This document shows positions 17,808-25,401 of a stretch of DNA of 36,208 bases, in pieces. The notes beneath the pieces are model-generated. The model saw only the letters and a list, made by a program, of their open reading frames with translations, did no database searches and was not told the DNA's origin. This DNA is from an uncultured Muribaculaceae bacterium. Lineage in GTDB: Bacteria > Bacteroidota > Bacteroidia > Bacteroidales > Muribaculaceae. The position numbers and the translations under genes were made by a program. The stretch covers positions 1 through 36,208 of the forward strand of contig CAJUAR010000023.1 in assembly GCA_910584495.1 (NCBI GenBank), given 5' to 3'. The stretch's first letter is position 1, and the number at the start of each line of letters is the position of its first letter.

Positions 17808-20576
17808 TTAGAAACGGACGCCAACATTGAGGAAGAGTTTGAATCCCTGCGCATAGTTGTAGCGGTTGGGGTATTTGTTGACGTTGAATTCCTTGAGGTC
17901 CAGACGGCCCTGCTGGTAAGCGTATGTCACTATGTCCTTGTTGTTGAGGATATTCTGCAGGTTTAGGTTGACGTTGAGACTTGCCGTTCGGTTGAGGTAG
18001 ATGAGTTTGCCGATGGAAGCATTGAGGGTGAATGCGTTTTTGAGCTTGTCCTGCTTGGAAAGTTCGTCGATTTTGTCTTGCAGTTGCTCGTAGCTGTCGC
18101 CGAACTGTTCCCACAGCGTTGGCAGAGCTTCGTGGTAGCGCGGAGCGAGATTGACGTATGCATCGCCCTGCCATGTGGCGTTTATGCCGAAGAACCACTG
18201 GTGAGGAGCCGCCCAGTCAATGCCTATGTTTGCGGCATACTGAGGAGTGGAGCCAAGGTAGTAGTTCTTGAGGTAGACGGTTTGTGTGGTGTCGGGATAG
18301 AGGCCGTTTTCGAAGGAGCGTGTTCCTTTGGGGTTGCTCTTGTACTGGAAACGCGACCACTGTCCGGCGAAAGTAGCCGTAACGCTGGGAGTGATTTTAT
18401 ATGCCATGCCCAGCTCGATACCTTTGTAGACGCGGCGCACGCCTGTGAGCACATAGTTGGCATAGGTCTGATAGTCATCGTCGTAGAAGCCGTTGCGTTC
18501 TATGGCGTTGTCGGCCATGGTGTAGAATCCGGTGATAGAACCACGGAAGCGGCGATAGTTCCAGATATATGACAGGTCGGCCGAGAAGTCGCGTTCGTTC
18601 TCAACGCCTTTTACCACTGTGTTTTTGACACGAGGAGCGATGAACACCTGGTCGAACAGAGGGGCGCGGGTGGCATATTCGGCATGGAAAGCCAGCTGGT
18701 TGCGTCCGTCGTATTTATAAGTTGCTCCCACCTTGATTCCGGCGTTGTCGAATCGCAGGGTTTCGCTTTTGCCCAGGGAGTTGTTGGGAGCGCGTCCGTT
18801 GCGCATGTTGCCGTCGCGGAAGTACTGGGTGTAGCTCATCTTCAGACCGTAGTTGATGTCCCATTTAGGCAGGTTGATGACATTTTGCAACCAAGCCTCG
18901 GCACGGAGAGCGTGGATGTCGTAGTCATATCCGAAACGGTCGCCCTTTGTCACACGGCGGTTGGGGTGGTCGAGGTCGTTCTGCAGGTTCTGTGGCGAGA
19001 TGGAGATTTCGCGGTTGCTGAAGGGGTCGATGTCGAGCCAGAATTCGCCGCCGAGGAGGTCGCGTATGGTTTTATAGTTCTCGCTCTTGGCATAGCTGAA
19101 CGAGATGCCGCCCTGAAGGGTCATGAAGTTGTTGAGACGGGTGTTGATATAGGAGTTGAACATCACGTTGAGCTGGTGGTTTGTGCGGTTCTCCATGATG
19201 TAGGACGAGCCTTTTTTCTGGTCGTCGGGCAGGCTTTGGTTGTTGTAGTTGTTCAGACGGTTGATGTTGTACATCTCATCCCAGTTGATCTGGCGGAACG
19301 CTTCGTCGTTTTTCCACAGGTCGGTGTAGATTTCGGCAGCCTCCATGTCGCCTCGGTCCTCGAAGTAAGAGGGCAGATAGCGATAGTACGACGGATTGGG
19401 GTCGTTGGCGTTGTAGTAGTTCAGAGCAGTGCGGTTATAGTAGATCGAGCGGAAGGCCACGGCCGTGTTGATGCTTGTGTTCTCTTTTTTGAAGAGCCAG
19501 TTGAGCATCACTGTGGGGTCGAAAGTCTCGGTGATGCGCGACGAGCGTTTTTTGCCGCTCTGCCAGCCCCAGTCGGGGTTGTAGAGGTTGGTGCCTGCAA
19601 GGTCGTAGGCCTCTTGCACCACGGGCCGGCCGGTTGCGCGTTGCGTGGGACCTCCGAATGCGGTGAGTACCAGCGAGTGGCAGTTGTTGAATTTCTTTTC
19701 GAGCGACAGGAAGAGGCCTCCCGAGTTATAGAATGTGCCGTCCATTATCCCTTCCTTCGCATAGCGGCCGATGGCGCTGACGGTTAAAGCCCATCCGTTT
19801 TTGTTCAGACCGGTGGAGTAGGTGGCCATGCCGCGGTACATATAGTTGGAGTTTGTAAAAGCAAGCGAACCGTTGAAGCCCGTGGCGTAGAGGTCGGTGG
19901 TGGTGTTGAAGTTTGTGCTGCCGGCAATATCGCCCATTGCATAGTTTGCGGCATCCATGCCGACGGTTGTGGTTTTGTTGCGGAAAGCGCGGCTTGTCAT
20001 ACCCAGCAGGGTGGAGAAGCTGAAACTTCCACGGATAAGGTCGTTCATTCGCACGCCGTTGATATAAACGCTCTGGTACTGATTGTCCATGCCTCGATAG
20101 CGGAAGTACATGGGGCCGAAGTTATAGCTTGCATTGGAGTAGTAGATGTTGTCGCTGGCTCCTGTGAGCGACGACACGCTCTGTTGTGCCCCTTCGTCCT
20201 CGTCGAGGAGAGCTTCGTCGAATATCAGGTCTTCGCTCTCTCCCATGTAGTCGTCGGTTGCATCGGCTGCCGGATAAAGGCGTATTTCACCCGTGTTGAC
20301 AGTCCCGGCGACATTGGGAACATCGATGGAAAAACTCTGATAGCCGTCGCACGATACCACGAGCACGTCGCTGGTGCCGTCGGCAACGCTGATGCGGAAC
20401 TGTCCGTTGAAGTTGGTATTCACCTGTTGCGAAGCCCCGTTGAGAAAGACGGTGGCTCCGTTGACAGGACTGCCGCTGCTGCCATTGACAACCACACCCA
20501 CAATGGTTGCGGCCCACGCCGACAACGCCGGGCAGAGGGCTGCAAGGCATAGGAGGATAAACAGTCTTTGTTTCAT
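17808..20576 (-). CDS. TonB-dependent outer-membrane receptor
   Basis: A 922-residue receptor taking up a substrate across the outer membrane using TonB energy. I start at the second in-frame Met (20576), since this leaves a clean signal peptide (MKQRLFILLCLAALCPALSA). After it comes a carboxypeptidase-like regulatory domain (about 22-105: VVVNGSSGSPVNGATVFLNG), then the plug (about 120-260, FRYRGMDNQYQSVYINGVRM) and a 22-strand barrel ending in FKLFLNVGVRF with the terminal Phe. No SusD homologue follows, so it is not a classical Sus-type polysaccharide system. Its partners are the two DUF5689 lipoproteins (gaps 18 and 12 bp). The substrate is not deducible from the sequence. A promoter lies at 20629-20659. 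Confidence 0.9.
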   Translation of the reverse strand: MKQRLFILLCLAALCPALSAWAATIVGVVVNGSSGSPVNGATVFLNGASQQVNTNFNGQFRISVADGTSDVLVVSCDGYQSFSIDVPNVAGTVNTGEIRLYPAADATDDYMGESEDLIFDEALLDEDEGAQQSVSSLTGASDNIYYSNASYNFGPMYFRYRGMDNQYQSVYINGVRMNDLIRGSFSFSTLLGMTSRAFRNKTTTVGMDAANYAMGDIAGSTNFNTTTDLYATGFNGSLAFTNSNYMYRGMATYSTGLNKNGWALTVSAIGRYAKEGIMDGTFYNSGGLFLSLEKKFNNCHSLVLTAFGGPTQRATGRPVVQEAYDLAGTNLYNPDWGWQSGKKRSSRITETFDPTVMLNWLFKKENTSINTAVAFRSIYYNRTALNYYNANDPNPSYYRYLPSYFEDRGDMEAAEIYTDLWKNDEAFRQINWDEMYNINRLNNYNNQSLPDDQKKGSSYIMENRTNHQLNVMFNSYINTRLNNFMTLQGGISFSYAKSENYKTIRDLLGGEFWLDIDPFSNREISISPQNLQNDLDHPNRRVTKGDRFGYDYDIHALRAEAWLQNVINLPKWDINYGLKMSYTQYFRDGNMRNGRAPNNSLGKSETLRFDNAGIKVGATYKYDGRNQLAFHAEYATRAPLFDQVFIAPRVKNTVVKGVENERDFSADLSYIWNYRRFRGSITGFYTMADNAIERNGFYDDDYQTYANYVLTGVRRVYKGIELGMAYKITPSVTATFAGQWSRFQYKSNPKGTRSFENGLYPDTTQTVYLKNYYLGSTPQYAANIGIDWAAPHQWFFGINATWQGDAYVNLAPRYHEALPTLWEQFGDSYEQLQDKIDELSKQDKLKNAFTLNASIGKLIYLNRTASLNVNLNLQNILNNKDIVTYAYQQGRLDLKEFNVNKYPNRYNYAQGFKLFLNVGVRF

Positions 20577-20628
20577 GTGTTTATAAATTATTTTATGTTT
20601 TGTTTTTGGCATAGAAAGTTACAAAGGC

Positions 20629-20659
20629 CAAAATTAGCGAAATATTTTGAAATTTCAAT
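20629..20659 (-). promoter_or_regulatory. Promoter of the receptor-lipoprotein operon
   Basis: CAAAATTA at 20629-20636 reads TAATTTTG on the minus strand. A 19-bp spacer leads to CAAT at 20656-20659 (ATTG on the minus strand, one mismatch to TTTG). The -7 box is about 52 bp upstream of the ATG at 20576. Confidence 0.6.
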
Positions 20660-20738
20660 AATTTCTCATCTTGTAATGCAGACACATTTTATGACTGAAC
20701 AAACATTGATGATGTTGATTTGTTTGCTTTTTAAGTAT

Positions 20739-20779
20739 AAAAAAAAAGTCCCACTGCGTTTCGGCAACGTGTGCAGGAC
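20739..20779 (-). terminator. Intrinsic terminator of the putative ncRNA
   Basis: A GC-rich hairpin (GTCC at 20748-20751 with GGAC at 20776-20779, inner helix with a 5-nt loop TCGGC at about 20761-20765) precedes nine T on the minus strand (A run at 20739-20747). It is well separated from the receptor promoter at 20629, so transcription from upstream would end before the receptor gene. Confidence 0.7.
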
Positions 20780-20996
20780 CTAAGCCAAGAGGCATTTTAC
20801 TTGATAAGATGCTTGTTTTCAGCATCGGATAGAGATTATATCATACTTACTTATTTTGCGGGCAAAACAAGAAAGTCGGGAAGCAAGTTCGGCGTCATCA
20901 CGACGCAAACCGTCTCCGCGCGTGCCTTAGCTTAGATCATTTTTTTTCAAGAAGATTAATAATTAAGGGCCTAAGTTCAAGCATGCATTGTTTTGC
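20739..20996 (-). ncRNA. Putative structured non-coding RNA, minus strand favoured
   Basis: A stretch without an ORF but rich in stems. On the minus strand a good promoter (21001-21032) is followed about 250 bp later by a textbook terminator: GTCC/GGAC (20748-20751 with 20776-20779) closing a stem with CAC(T)GCGTT/AACGTGTG, then nine T on that strand (20739-20747). Other stems: a long-range helix pairing 20780-20789 with 20926-20935 (9 of 10 pairs), GATGCT/AGCATC (20808-20813 with 20821-20826), a 9-bp arm with one mismatch (20850-20858 with 20863-20871, CGGG loop) and GCGTC/GACGC (20892-20896 with 20902-20906). The helix brackets the rest like a closing stem. The plus strand also ends in eight T (20940-20947), so orientation is not certain. 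I recognise no Rfam family; cobalamin, TPP, SAM, 6S and SRP signatures were not seen. Candidate for a trans-acting RNA. Confidence 0.6.
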
Positions 20997-21000
20997 ATTG

Positions 21001-21032
21001 CAAATTTACGAGAAATTTTTCCAATATGCAAA
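21001..21032 (-). promoter_or_regulatory. Promoter of the putative ncRNA
   Basis: CAAATTTA (21001-21008) reads TAAATTTG on the minus strand and CAAA (21029-21032) reads TTTG, with a 20-bp spacer. It points away from the ABC-F gene and toward the structured region; no protein gene is reached before a terminator at 20739-20779. Confidence 0.65.
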
Positions 21033-21147
21033 ACTTTTAACTCTTTTCTGCATTACGTCTGCATATTTTTACGTGCGCATGAGTGTTGTATAGGTCTGTT
21101 ACACCGTTTGTTAAGTACCGTAAGTGTGTTGTGTATTGTTTCAAAAA
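21033..21147. other. Intergenic between the ABC-F stop and the ncRNA promoter
   Basis: AT-rich, no ORF or clear hairpin seen. No strong terminator for the ABC-F gene is visible here, so the ncRNA region might also be read through from that gene. Confidence 0.4.
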
Positions 21148-22764
21148 TTATTCGCCATAGAGTCGCTGACGGGTGGCGGCGACGAGTTCATCGGTGATGT
21201 AGTCGTCGTAGTCCATCATTTTGTCGATGATGCCTCCGGGAGTAAGCTCGATTACGCGGTTTGCGACCGTCTGGATGAACTCGTGGTCGTGTGATGTGAA
21301 GAGCACATTTCCTTTGAAAGTTCGCAGGGTGTTGTTGAAAGCCTGAATCGATTCGAGGTCGAGATGGTTTGTTGGCGAATCAAGGATGAGCGTGTTGGCA
21401 TCAGTCATCATCATGCGGGCAATCATGCATCGCATCTTCTCGCCGCCGGAGAGAACCGAAGCCTTTTTGAGCACCTCCTCACCGGAGAAAAGCATTTTGC
21501 CCAAAAAGCCTTTGAGGTATATCTCGCTTGAATCATCGCTCCACTGGCACAGCCAGTCCATCAGGTTGAGGTCGGTGTTGAAGAAAGCCGAGTTGTCGAG
21601 GGGCAGATAGGCCGTGGTGATGGTCTGCCCCCAGTCGTAGGTGCCGGCATCTGCCTTGCGGTTTCCGTTGATAATCTCGAAGAGGGCCGTCATTGCGCGA
21701 GGGTCGCGGCTGAGAAACACCACTTTGTCGTCTTTCTCTATCTGGAAGTTTACGTCCTTGAAGAGCAATTCGCCGTCGACCGAGGCGGTGAGGCCGTGAA
21801 CTTCGAGGATTTTGTTGCCCGGCTGTCGCGAAGGGGTGAAGATTATGCCCGGATAGCGGCGCGACGAGGGCTGGATTTCCTCGATGTTGAGTTTTTCGAG
21901 CATTTTCTTGCGCGAGGTTGTCTGTTTCGATTTTGCCACGTTTGCCGAGAATCGTTGAATGAATTCAAGCAGCTCGCGGCGTTTGTCCTCGGCCTTTTTG
22001 TTTTGCTGTTGCTGCTGACGCAGGGCAAGTTGCGACGATTCGTACCAGAAGCTGTAGTTGCCCGCAAAGAGTGTCACTTTGTTGTAGTCAATGTCGAGCG
22101 TGTGCGTGCACACCGAATCGAGGAAGTGACGGTCGTGCGATACCACGAGCACCGTGTTTTCGAATTTCGACAAATAGTCCTCAAGCCATGCCACTGTGTC
22201 GAGATCGAGGTCGTTGGTAGGTTCGTCGAGCAGCAGGTTGTCGGGGTTGCCGAACAGGGCTTTTGCTAAGAGCACGCGCACTTTTTCTTTGCCGCTGAGG
22301 TCTTTCATGAGCATGTGGTGCTTGTCTTCCTTTATGCCCAGGCCGCTGAGCAGGGCGGCGGCATCGCTCTCGGCGTTCCAGCCTTCGAGTTCGGCAAATT
22401 TTTCTTCGAGCTCGGCGGCGCGCACACCGTCGGCATCGGAGAAATCGGCTTTGGCATAGATGGCATCTTTTTCTCGAATGATGTCCCACAGCACTGTGTG
22501 TCCCTGCAGCACAGTGTCGAGCACGGTGAAGTCGTCGAATTTGAAGTGGTCCTGTTCGAGCACCGACATGCGTTCGCCCGGACCCTGGCTCACGCTGCCA
22601 TGCGTGGGAGTGAGTTCGTTGCTAAGTATGCGCATCAGCGTCGACTTGCCGGCACCGTTAGCACCGATAATACCGTAGCAGTTGCCGGGAGTGAATTTAA
22701 GATTTACATCCTGAAAAAGAACACGTTTGCCAAATTGCTGGCCGAGATTGTTGACAGCTATCAT
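21148..22764 (-). CDS. ABC-F family ATPase (YbiT-like)
   Basis: A 538-residue cytoplasmic protein with two nucleotide-binding domains and no membrane part, the layout of ribosome-associated ABC-F factors. Domain 1 has Walker A GANGAGKST (K40) and Walker B LLLDEPTNDLDLDT. Its signature is LSGKE rather than LSGGE (about residue 155). The P-site-tRNA-interaction linker lies about 245-320 (QQQQQNKKAEDKRREL). Domain 2 has an intact signature (LSGGEKMRCMIARMMM), Walker B (LILDSPTNHLDLES) and H-loop, but its Walker A is replaced by FLSRDPRAMTALFEII, with no P-loop Lys or Gly pattern (about 349-364). Such a degenerate second P-loop occurs, as I recall, in one YbiT-like branch. It might therefore bind ATP tightly at only one site. 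A single gene with its own promoter box; it may modulate translation or give resistance to a ribosome-targeting drug, which the sequence cannot show. Confidence 0.9.
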   Translation of the reverse strand: MIAVNNLGQQFGKRVLFQDVNLKFTPGNCYGIIGANGAGKSTLMRILSNELTPTHGSVSQGPGERMSVLEQDHFKFDDFTVLDTVLQGHTVLWDIIREKDAIYAKADFSDADGVRAAELEEKFAELEGWNAESDAAALLSGLGIKEDKHHMLMKDLSGKEKVRVLLAKALFGNPDNLLLDEPTNDLDLDTVAWLEDYLSKFENTVLVVSHDRHFLDSVCTHTLDIDYNKVTLFAGNYSFWYESSQLALRQQQQQNKKAEDKRRELLEFIQRFSANVAKSKQTTSRKKMLEKLNIEEIQPSSRRYPGIIFTPSRQPGNKILEVHGLTASVDGELLFKDVNFQIEKDDKVVFLSRDPRAMTALFEIINGNRKADAGTYDWGQTITTAYLPLDNSAFFNTDLNLMDWLCQWSDDSSEIYLKGFLGKMLFSGEEVLKKASVLSGGEKMRCMIARMMMTDANTLILDSPTNHLDLESIQAFNNTLRTFKGNVLFTSHDHEFIQTVANRVIELTPGGIIDKMMDYDDYITDELVAATRQRLYGE

Positions 22765-22798
22765 CTTGAAAAATTGTACTTACATGGAAATTCGGCTG

Positions 22799-22806
22799 CA
22801 AAGGTA
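22799..22806 (-). promoter_or_regulatory. Probable -7 box of the ABC-F promoter
   Basis: CAAAGGTA reads TACCTTTG on the minus strand, matching TAnnTTTG. It lies 35 bp upstream of the ABC-F ATG (22762-22764). No clean -33 box at the expected place. Confidence 0.45.
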
Positions 22807-22837
22807 CGCATAATTTTCGGGATAGCATGAAAACAGT

Positions 22838-23185
22838 TTATAGGAAAGCGGCAACTTGCCTGATGCGTTCAAGGCGGGACACAAATGAGGGATTGGATTT
22901 TGCAACCTGTTTGTTGTAGTCAGATTGGAGCTTGAGCCACAGGTCGGCCTCTATTCCTAAAGCTGCTTCCAATAACAAAGCATATTCTGTCGTGACGGCT
23001 CGCTTGCCGTTCAGAACTTCATTCAGAACAGATACCGGTATACCTATTTCCGCTGCCAGTGCTTTTTGTGTTATACCTCGGTATTCTATCTCGTCCTTTA
23101 TCATCTCGCCCGGATGGATTATATTGCTTGGAGTAAGATTGTTGGCAATCATATCAGGGTTCACTCCTTTAAGTTCAATTTTCAT
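22838..23185 (-). CDS. higA: HigA-type antitoxin
   Basis: A 115-residue antitoxin of a type II pair. The frame is open upstream to 23254, but the ATG at 23185 gives the usual size and lies 7 bp after the toxin stop. The middle is a lambda-repressor-like helix-turn-helix (IHPGEMIKDEIEYRGITQKA with its recognition helix in AAEIGIPVSVLNEVLNGKR), the HigA form of the XRE family. The C-terminal LEAALGIEADLWLKLQSDYN is a standard family segment. It should neutralise the upstream toxin and, with it, repress the shared promoter at 23532-23563. The order toxin then antitoxin is that of higBA loci. Confidence 0.88.
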   Translation of the reverse strand: MKIELKGVNPDMIANNLTPSNIIHPGEMIKDEIEYRGITQKALAAEIGIPVSVLNEVLNGKRAVTTEYALLLEAALGIEADLWLKLQSDYNKQVAKSNPSFVSRLERIRQVAAFL

Positions 23186-23192
23186 AACTAAT

Positions 23193-23510
23193 TTATTTAT
23201 AATGATTTGATAATTCAACAATATTACAGATTGTAAGGATAGGTTCTTTTTCATTGAGCGTGACTATGAACTCTATCCTATATTGGTCATTAACTCTAAC
23301 GGACGAACGTCCTGATTTATCACCCGATAAAACTTCGTACTGAAGAGACCTGATAAGCCATAATGCCTCTATACATGAGGCCCCCTTTAAGAATTTTATA
23401 GCTTTCTGATAACGTCTGATTATATCAGGCTGAAAACGATGCTTCTTATCGGAACTCTTTCCGTTTTCGTAGAGTGACTTCAGATATTCATATTCAAATG
23501 TAACTATCAT
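23193..23510 (-). CDS. higB: HigB-type toxin (RelE/ParE superfamily)
   Basis: A 105-residue toxin. The frame continues upstream to 23702, but the ATG at 23510 gives the length of Bacteroidetes HigB proteins and matches the promoter position. Seen are KKHRFQPDIIRRYQKAI near residue 20-40, the pair LSGDKSGRSSVRVNDQYRIE with the Arg-rich strand of the RelE/ParE fold, and the ending ICNIVELSNHYK. HigB toxins cleave mRNA on the ribosome. The promoter and an 8-bp inverted repeat lie directly upstream. It stands at the edge of the decayed island at 23.6-25.4 kb. Confidence 0.87.
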   Translation of the reverse strand: MIVTFEYEYLKSLYENGKSSDKKHRFQPDIIRRYQKAIKFLKGASCIEALWLIRSLQYEVLSGDKSGRSSVRVNDQYRIEFIVTLNEKEPILTICNIVELSNHYK

Positions 23511-23522
23511 GTTGTTGTGAAT

Positions 23523-23563
23523 AAAACACTGCAAAGATAATAAGTGTTTTCCAAATTCGCAAA
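23523..23563 (-). promoter_or_regulatory. higBA promoter with palindromic operator
   Basis: CAAAGATA (23532-23539) reads TATCTTTG on the minus strand and CAAA (23560-23563) reads TTTG, spacer 20 bp: a full Bacteroidetes promoter. AAAACACT (23523-23530) and AGTGTTTT (23543-23550) form a perfect 8-bp inverted repeat with a 12-bp centre that contains the -7 box. Binding of HigA or HigBA here would block RNA polymerase, so this is the likely autoregulatory operator. Confidence 0.7.
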
Positions 23564-23637
23564 TTTGAGAAACTATTATTAAAAATCGCAGCCATAGCAC
23601 ACTGCGAAAAGTGCCTTCTTTCACCCAACGGCTTGTT

Positions 23638-24045
23638 CTAAAACGATATTGAAGAATGGATATATTGACGTTCGTTGATATAGACTGCCACTTTGACAAC
23701 ATCGGTCGAATCGACGGCTATATCACTGGCCGGCGAGAAATCGGCCTTTCGGGAGGGCATTTTCTTGTTAAAGATGCGAGGAAAAGCCACCTTTTCAATC
23801 ATGAAATCGACAGGGTGTGATTTGCTTTGAACAAGTATCCATCCTTGCTCCATAAATGGCATACACATATTGGTGTCCTTCTGCAGGTTGATGCGAGTGA
23901 GCGATTCAGGATAGATGCGCAACCAAGGTTTGGAAGGGTCGACACAGCGTTCTACCTGAACCCAAGGAGTGCGATATTTTGCCGCTTCACGATATTGGGG
24001 TGCATAGAGCCGGTCGGGAAGGACTGTGATTCCGTCCCAAGCCCC
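23638..24045 (-). pseudogene. Fragment of an unidentified gene
   Basis: An open frame of 135 codons from just after a TGA at 24046-24048 to a TAG at 23638. It has no plausible start near its beginning, only an internal Met at 23922. Residues include DRLYAPQYREAAKYRTPWVQ, LRIYPESLTRINLQKDTN and FPRIFNKKMPSRKADFSP: well-formed protein with no stop but no family I recognise. It reads on from the glycosyltransferase fragment in a different frame. I read it as the C-terminal part of a gene whose start was lost by deletion or rearrangement. Confidence 0.4.
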
Positions 24046-24264
24046 TCAATGAGGGGTAGTGTGCCATCGCGGCTGCCATCGTTGACCATCAGGAATTCCC
24101 ATTCATACCCCGTCATGTCGAGCTTGTGGTCGGATATGGCTCCATCGTCGCCGGAAACGCTGACTGAGGCTTTTGAACTTACGAATCTGCTCAGTTCGGC
24201 ATAAAGTTCAGGCAGCGATTCTTCCTCGTTATAACAGGGAATGAGAAACGAAAATTTTTTTCAT
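24042..24264 (-). pseudogene. Glycosyltransferase family 2 N-terminal fragment, frameshifted
   Basis: In one minus-strand frame 24252-24042 reads FSFLIPCYNEEESLPELYAE and later YEWEFLMVNDGSRDGTLPLI then EGL: the GT2 start with the PCYNEE and NDGSxDGT nucleotide-sugar motifs. The only ATG (24262-24264) is in another frame, separated by a run of seven A on that strand (24255-24261); six would restore the frame MKKFSFLIPCYNEE. After EGL the resemblance to GT2 proteins stops and the frame ends at 23952. So the gene has both a homopolymer frameshift and a 3' truncation. Such enzymes transfer sugars to lipid carriers or polysaccharides at the membrane. Confidence 0.7.
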
Positions 24265-24342
24265 GGGACAAAATTAATTAAGCAAATTTTCTTGAATATG
24301 CCGAGTTTTTTTCCGAACTTTACTTTGTTGTTGTACATAAGC

Positions 24343-25401
24343 ATGATGAATTTTAAAACAAATAGAAACGAAAGACGGGCATACGCCTTGGCAGACAATC
24401 GACCGCAGCTTCGCAACCTTCAGTCGCTTCGGTTCATATTCATCTTTCTGGTGTTCCTGAGTCATTATCCCATGTCGGATGGAAATTGTGTTTTCAATCC
24501 CGGGGGAGACTGCGGGGTGAGTTTTTTCTTTGTATTGAGTGGATTCGTTCTCAGTTTTTCATATTGTTCGAATCGTAGCTACAGGTCGTTTATGGCTTCG
24601 CGTGTCCGAAAGATATATCCCCTCTATATTTTTGCTCTTGTCTCTGCGTTGTTGGTGATGCGGTGGAATTTCAGCCGTGCCAATGTGTTGCCATTGCTCA
24701 CCCTGACCCAGAGCTGGTTTCCCGACAGGGATATATATTTTGGAGGGGACCCGACTGCATGGTTTATTTCGGACATACTCTTTCTTTATGCGATATATTA
24801 TCCTCTCAGGAAGCTATGCATGTATTATTCGTGGGGTAGAACTTTGGTGGCTCTGGCAATAGTTGGTCTTTGCTATTTTGCCGTGGCTTCGCAAGTACCG
24901 CAGGTATGGGTCAATTGGGGTCTTTATGTTTTCCCTCCGCTGAGAATGATTGATTTTGCCTTGGGAATTTTAAGCTTTAGGGCATATGACAGTATGAAAA
25001 ATTGGATAATTCCAAGCCGTTGGATGGCTGTTTTGCAATTGTTTGCCATTTCTCTGGTTGTGGGAGCTTGTGCGGTGTGGCCCTATGTCCCCTAAAGATA
25101 TGGCACGGTGCTGCTGTTCTACGTGCCATCGATGGTCGCAGTTCTTGTATTTGCTTTTAGCGACGGGGCTCCAACTGTCGTAAATTCTGTATTGTCTAAT
25201 CGCATGTTCGTTTGGCTGGGCTCGATTACGTTTGAATTCTATTTGTTGCATGTTCCGGTCATAAAGTTTGTCGAGGTGGTGAGGGACAGACATTGCCACG
25301 ATGAATGTGGCATTGCATGGCTAAGTGTGACTGCCCTACTGACAATTGTGCTTTCGGTCTTGGTCCATAAAACTATTTCGATTGTCAAAAAAAATTGCTA
25401 A
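24343..25401 (+). pseudogene. Acyltransferase 3 family membrane protein, interrupted by one in-frame stop
   Basis: The frame reads MMNFKTNRNERRAYALADNR and then LRNLQSLRFIFIFLVFLSHY, the usual first helix and conserved His of acyltransferase 3 proteins (OafA/NodX-like O-acetyltransferases of surface glycans). GDCGVSFFFVLSGFVLSF and ASRVRKIYPLYIFAL follow, both family hallmarks. At 25093-25095 there is a TAA, after which the same frame continues without any frameshift through several more hydrophobic helices (VLLFYVPSMVAVLVFAF, FEFYLLHVPVIKFVE) to TAA at 25399. Total length of about 352 codons is normal for the family, so a single nonsense change explains the break. The local composition is AT-rich compared with flanking genes. 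I cannot exclude an assembly error. Confidence 0.8.

Noticed and set aside
20740..20947. Plus-strand orientation of the structured RNA
   Set aside because: The plus strand ends in eight T after the long-range helix, but no good promoter is seen upstream of 20740 in that direction, while the minus strand has both promoter and terminator. Not fully excluded.
20739..20996. Riboswitch (cobalamin, TPP or SAM) controlling the receptor
   Set aside because: None of the conserved boxes could be found, and the receptor has its own promoter downstream of the terminator. A leader role is not excluded if the terminator is leaky.
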